From: Oscillibacter sp. CAG:241
GTDB lineage: Bacteria; Bacillota; Clostridia; Oscillospirales; Oscillospiraceae
DNA length: 7,598 nt
Assembly (NCBI GenBank): GCA_000435975.1
Contig: FR884117.1
Location: forward strand, 1 to 7,598
Direction of reading: 5' to 3'
The position numbers and the translations under genes were made by a program. Under the pieces are notes generated by a model. The model ran no database searches and was not told where the DNA came from. It was given only the letters and a program-made list of their open reading frames with translations. Below, piece by piece: positions 5,635 through 7,598 of this stretch; position 1 is the stretch's first letter, and every line of letters begins with the position of its first letter.

Positions 5635-5776
5635 GCGGGACGCACAAGCCGTCCATGACTCGCCGCTCTGCGGCGCACAAGCGTTTTGCCCGAGGCAAAA
5701 CCTTGGTCGGGCGGAATTCATTTCTGCCCGACAGGATTTGATCCAGGGGCCCCACAAAGCGCTGCTTTGTGGGGGA
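5635..5776. mobile_element. 142-bp hairpin-rich insertion between two prfB tails
   Basis: This non-coding insert is built almost entirely from four perfect or near-perfect hairpins. They are 5661-5675 (6-bp stem, loop TCT), 5683-5701 (8-bp stem, loop CGA), 5706-5732 (11-bp stem with one G-U pair) and 5750-5774 (11-bp stem, loop GCT). A 9-bp direct repeat CGCACAAGC lies at 5641-5649 and 5674-5682. It encodes no recombinase. With the 68-bp flanking repeats it looks like a small non-autonomous repeat element, or the remnant of a larger one, sitting exactly after the prfB stop. It would be transcribed as part of the prfB 3' untranslated region. Confidence 0.6.
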
Positions 5777-5844
5777 ACGGCGATATTGACGGGTTCATCA
5801 ACGCCTATCTGACTGCCGCCGCTAACGGCGAAATCAAGAAGTAA
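5777..5844 (+). pseudogene. Direct repeat copy 2: detached duplicate of the prfB tail
   Basis: This copy encodes the same RF2 C-terminal 22 residues and stop as 5567-5634, with three silent differences. It is exactly 210 bp (70 codons) downstream and in the same frame. It has no start codon or ribosome binding site of its own, and TAA (5632) and TGA (5656) stops separate it from prfB, so it should not be translated. The prfB terminator follows directly, which suggests this copy is the original gene end. Confidence 0.9.
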
Positions 5845-5859
5845 TCACTATCATCCCAG

Positions 5860-5904
5860 AAACCATCAAAGGTGCGGACCGTTGGTCCGCACCTTTGATG
5901 GTTT
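5860..5904. terminator. Bidirectional terminator between prfB and gpr
   Basis: A perfect 21-bp stem pairs 5860-5880 with 5884-5904 around the loop GTT. It ends in TTT on either strand and overlaps the gpr stop codon (5903-5905 on the minus strand). Its position between two convergent genes suits a shared terminator, although the T tracts are short. Confidence 0.8.
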
Positions 5905-6742
5905 ACCCCAGCAGAGCAGTCACATCTGCCGCCGTCAGCGACGGCTGGAGCGCCAAGGTGATGCCATAGCCCAGCAGGCGGCCCAGCTCCCGGATGCGCT
6001 GGTCAATGTCCCGGGGCGTCAGAAACAACCCTGCCTCCGGGTCCACATCCACCACTGTGGGGATACCCACGGCAAGGACCGGCACCCCCAGGGTACCCTG
6101 ATCCAGGGCGCTGCGGCGGTTGCCCACGCCGGAGCCGGGCACCAGCCCCGTGTCCGACAGCTGCACCGTGGCACACAGGCGAGCGCTGTCCCGGGCAGCC
6201 AGAGCGTCCACGGCGATCACTGCCGCCGGATGCACCCGCTCCACAGCTCCCCGCACCAGCTCCAGGGCTTCCATGCCCGTGCGGGCCAGAACGCCGGGGC
6301 ACACTGCCGCCACCGGGCGGAAATCCGCGAACTGCCGGGGCATGGCCCGGATCATGTGGCGGGTCACCAACAGATTGTCCACCACCGCCGGGCCCACGGC
6401 GTCGCAGGTCATGGCCCGGTTCCCCAGGCCCGCCACCAGCACCGGTCCCTCCGGCAGCATTCCCCGCAGCTCCTGCGCCAGACAACGGACGCCCCGGTCA
6501 AAATAGTCCTCCTCCCGGCGGAAATACGGCCCCAGGTCCACGGTGACATACCGGCCCACAGACTTCCCCAGCGCCTGGGCCCCGACGTCGCTGTCGATCC
6601 GGATGTGTGTTATGGCATAGCCTTCCCGCCGGTTCTCCTGGCTGCGGACCCCGGGAACCGCATCCTCCCGGGCCGCCTTTGCAGCGGCCTGGACGGATTC
6701 CAGCGCCAGGTCCGTTCGTGTCATGCTCATATCTATGGTCAT
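5903..6742 (-). CDS. gpr: Germination protease GPR (spore protease, peptidase family A25)
   Basis: GPR degrades the small acid-soluble proteins that coat spore DNA, at the start of germination. It is made in the forespore as a zymogen that cleaves off its own N-terminal propeptide. The 279-aa product carries the family landmarks in order: RTDLALE (9-15, the processing region), THIRI (45-49), GLGN (105-108), CDAVGP (113-118, with Asp114), CPGVLARTGME (148-158), VDALAAR (178-184, with Asp179), DTGLVPGSGVGNRR (197-210) and GIPTVVD (226-232). The two aspartates correspond to the residues proposed as catalytic. It is shorter than Bacillus GPR (about 370 aa) and its propeptide is only about 8 residues from this start. 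The ATG at 6742 has GGGGGG only two bases upstream, so an internal ATG at 6730 or 6724 is possible. No spoIIP follows. Confidence 0.95.
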   Translation of the reverse strand: MTIDMSMTRTDLALESVQAAAKAAREDAVPGVRSQENRREGYAITHIRIDSDVGAQALGKSVGRYVTVDLGPYFRREEDYFDRGVRCLAQELRGMLPEGPVLVAGLGNRAMTCDAVGPAVVDNLLVTRHMIRAMPRQFADFRPVAAVCPGVLARTGMEALELVRGAVERVHPAAVIAVDALAARDSARLCATVQLSDTGLVPGSGVGNRRSALDQGTLGVPVLAVGIPTVVDVDPEAGLFLTPRDIDQRIRELGRLLGYGITLALQPSLTAADVTALLG

Positions 6743-6801
6743 CGCCCCCCAGAAAACACCAAATATTGTGGCTATAGCCCAGTTTCCCCGGGAGAGAAGA
6801 A

Positions 6802-6831
6802 ATTATACGAAAAACTACAGATAAATTTCAA
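6802..6831 (-). promoter_or_regulatory. Possible promoter of gpr
   Basis: On the minus strand TTGAAA (6831-6826) precedes TATAAT (6807-6802) with an 18-bp spacer, giving a leader of about 50 nt before the gpr ATG. The boxes look like sigma-A, whereas gpr is normally read by the forespore factor sigma-G. The context CGTATAAT resembles the sigma-G -10 only loosely. A separate forespore promoter closer to the gene may exist that I could not recognise. Confidence 0.35.
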
Positions 6832-6838
6832 AAAGTGC

Positions 6839-6867
6839 TTGCAATTTTCTGGCAAAGGTGATAAAAT
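6839..6867 (+). promoter_or_regulatory. Promoter of rpsT
   Basis: TTGCAA (6839-6844) and TAAAAT (6862-6867) are separated by 17 bp. This would start the transcript about 55 nt before the TTG start codon. It is divergent from the proposed gpr promoter and only 8 bp from it. Confidence 0.75.
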
Positions 6868-6930
6868 ACTATCCTGCCTGGGTATTTAAGTGCCCGTGCA
6901 AGAAAATTTATTGCCGGGGAGGTGTTTGGT

Positions 6931-7194
6931 TTGCCGAATATCAAGTCTGCTAAGAAGCGCGTGCTGATCGCCGAGGTTCGTAACGCTCGCAACAAGGCCA
7001 ACAAGTCTGCGCTGAAGACTGCTATCAAGAAGTTCGAGGCTGCTGCCGTGGAAGGCAATCGCACCGAGGCCGAGGGCGCTTACAAGGTCGCAGTGAAGTC
7101 CATCGACAAGGCCGCTGCCAAGGGTCTGATGCACAAGAACAATGCAGCCCACAAGAAGAGCGCTCTGACTCTGAAGCTGAATCAGATCGGTTGA
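6931..7194 (+). CDS. rpsT: 30S ribosomal protein S20, TTG start
   Basis: S20 is a primary binding protein of the small ribosomal subunit that contacts 16S rRNA. The 87-aa product begins MPNIKSAKKRVLIAE, the standard N terminus of the family. It is rich in Lys, Ala and Arg, as expected for the three-helix bundle, and ends LTLKLNQIG. The start is TTG at 6931. It lies six bases after the strong ribosome binding site GGGGAGGTG (6916-6924). A longer frame from the GTG at 6922 would put that start inside the binding site and add three residues absent from S20. The gene is transcribed alone, divergent from gpr, and is followed by an intrinsic terminator. Divergent rpsT-gpr is a neighbourhood I recall from other endospore formers. 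Confidence 0.97.
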   Translation: MPNIKSAKKRVLIAEVRNARNKANKSALKTAIKKFEAAAVEGNRTEAEGAYKVAVKSIDKAAAKGLMHKNNAAHKKSALTLKLNQIG

Positions 7195-7206
7195 TGAAGC
7201 CAAACC

Positions 7207-7236
7207 AAAGGACGTCCCGAGAGGACGTCCTTTTTT
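7207..7236 (+). terminator. Intrinsic terminator of rpsT
   Basis: AAAGGACGTCC (7207-7217) pairs perfectly with 7223-7233 around the loop CGAGA, with a six-T run at 7231-7236. A third GGACGTCC at 7247-7254 is followed by CGCCTTTTT. It could pair with the second copy to make a back-up terminator. Confidence 0.9.
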
Positions 7237-7278
7237 CCGGCTCTAAGGACGTCCCGCCTTTTTAATTCCTGCACCAGG

Positions 7279-7307
7279 TTGCATTCTGCGCCCGCGCGTG
7301 GTAGAAT
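7279..7307 (+). promoter_or_regulatory. Promoter of the small membrane protein operon
   Basis: TTGCAT (7279-7284) and TAGAAT (7302-7307) are separated by 17 bp, followed after 19 bases by the AAGGAGG ribosome binding site at 7327-7333. Confidence 0.7.
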
Positions 7308-7338
7308 GTCGGAAGTTTTAAGATCCAAGGAGGTCGTC

Positions 7339-7500
7339 ATGGGATTTACCTTTATTTTACTGCTTGCCTATCTGGCCCTGACCGGCCTTGCGGTCATCGC
7401 CTTCCGGTCCGGGCGCAAGGCTCTGGGCGGCGGAGTGCTGGCCGTTATGGCCGTCAGCACAGCCGTGCTGGGATACCTGTGGGTCACGTCTCCCATGTGA
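7339..7500 (+). CDS. Small membrane protein, 53 aa, unknown function
   Basis: I do not recognise this protein as a named family. It begins MGFTFILLLAYLALTG and has two hydrophobic helices, about residues 2-22 and 29-48, joined by the short basic turn RSGRK (24-28). It should therefore be a two-pass helical hairpin with both ends on the outside face and the positive loop in the cytoplasm. The ATG at 7339 is chosen because AAGGAGG (7327-7333) lies five bases upstream. A longer frame opening at 7279 would start inside the proposed promoter. The stop is 12 bp before the ATG of the GNAT gene, so the two are probably co-transcribed. Confidence 0.75.
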   Translation: MGFTFILLLAYLALTGLAVIAFRSGRKALGGGVLAVMAVSTAVLGYLWVTSPM

Positions 7501-7512
7501 CGGAGGGGAATT

Positions 7513-7598
7513 ATGGAGATCAGACAGCTTACCGATGCGGCGGAAAAACAGGCCGTAACGCGCCTGATTCTGGAGGCGCTGCCGGAGTGGTTCGGCAT
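7513..7598 (+). CDS. GNAT-family N-acetyltransferase, N-terminal fragment cut by window end
   Basis: The first 28 residues begin MEIRQLTDAAEKQAVTRLIL and continue EALPEWFGI. The EALPEWFG segment is typical of the N terminus of a group of GNAT proteins that move an acetyl group from acetyl-CoA to an amine. The substrate cannot be told from this fragment. The ATG has GGAGGGG (7502-7508) four bases upstream and lies 12 bp after the small membrane protein gene, so they likely form an operon. The acetyl-CoA binding motif lies beyond the window. Confidence 0.7.
   Translation, partial: MEIRQLTDAAEKQAVTRLILEALPEWFG

Noticed and set aside
4462..5757. Minus-strand open frame of 431 codons
   Set aside because: It is the complement of prfB, rich in Leu, Val, His and Gly as expected from the antisense of GC-rich coding DNA.
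5635..5776. CRISPR array or tRNA-like element
   Set aside because: There are no regularly spaced identical repeats, and the four stems do not make a cloverleaf.
5615..5812. Short frame across the prfB insert
   Set aside because: It starts inside prfB in another frame and reads through hairpin arms; there is no ribosome binding site.
6770..6779. Palindrome GGCTATAGCC upstream of gpr as a regulator site
   Set aside because: It is a single short palindrome with no second copy and no clear position relative to a promoter.
5882..6889. Plus-strand open frame of 335 codons
   Set aside because: It is antisense to gpr, rich in His, Gln, Arg and Pro, and runs across the gpr promoter region.

Overview
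The window looks like chromosome from a spore-forming, fairly GC-rich member of the Clostridia, probably in or near the Oscillospiraceae. The spore-specific protease gene gpr, sitting divergently next to rpsT, points to an endospore former. AGGAGG-type ribosome binding sites and TTGACA/TATAAT-type promoters with 17-bp spacers fit the Firmicutes. The family placement is inference from codon use and gene content; I made no comparison to reference genomes.

Positions 1 to about 3490 look like one end of an integrative mobile element. They hold a palindromic hairpin at the left edge, an AT-rich promoter with a 12-bp operator-like palindrome, and a doubtful 47-codon ORF whose ribosome binding site and ATG lie inside a hairpin. 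After these comes an attenuator-like pair of competing stems. About 450 bases follow without a convincing gene but with at least ten short perfect hairpins, a candidate structured RNA. Next is a recombination module: a tyrosine recombinase, a small excisionase-like helix-turn-helix protein overlapping it by 11 bp, and a Tn916-type integrase. The integrase reads toward the 3' end of a tRNA-Val(GAC) gene, the usual arrangement for an element inserted at a tRNA.

From the tRNA onward the content is housekeeping chromosome. A short-chain dehydrogenase has the SIWG...GASCEV signature I associate with EF-P 5-aminopentanone reductase (YmfI-like) proteins. prfB encodes peptide chain release factor 2 and lacks the usual programmed frameshift. 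gpr is convergent with prfB. rpsT is divergent from gpr and starts with TTG. A small two-helix membrane protein gene is followed by the start of a GNAT acetyltransferase gene cut by the window edge. Promoters can be proposed for the tRNA, the dehydrogenase, prfB, rpsT and the membrane-protein operon, and less surely for gpr. Hairpin terminators lie between tRNA and integrase, between prfB and gpr, and after rpsT.

The most unusual structure is at the 3' end of prfB. The last 68 bp of the gene, including its stop codon, are repeated exactly 210 bp downstream. The 142 bp between the copies are almost entirely a chain of four hairpins. The two tails differ at three positions, all synonymous third codon positions. 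This suggests a small element that inserts at the end of prfB and restores the reading frame, rather than decay of a random duplication.
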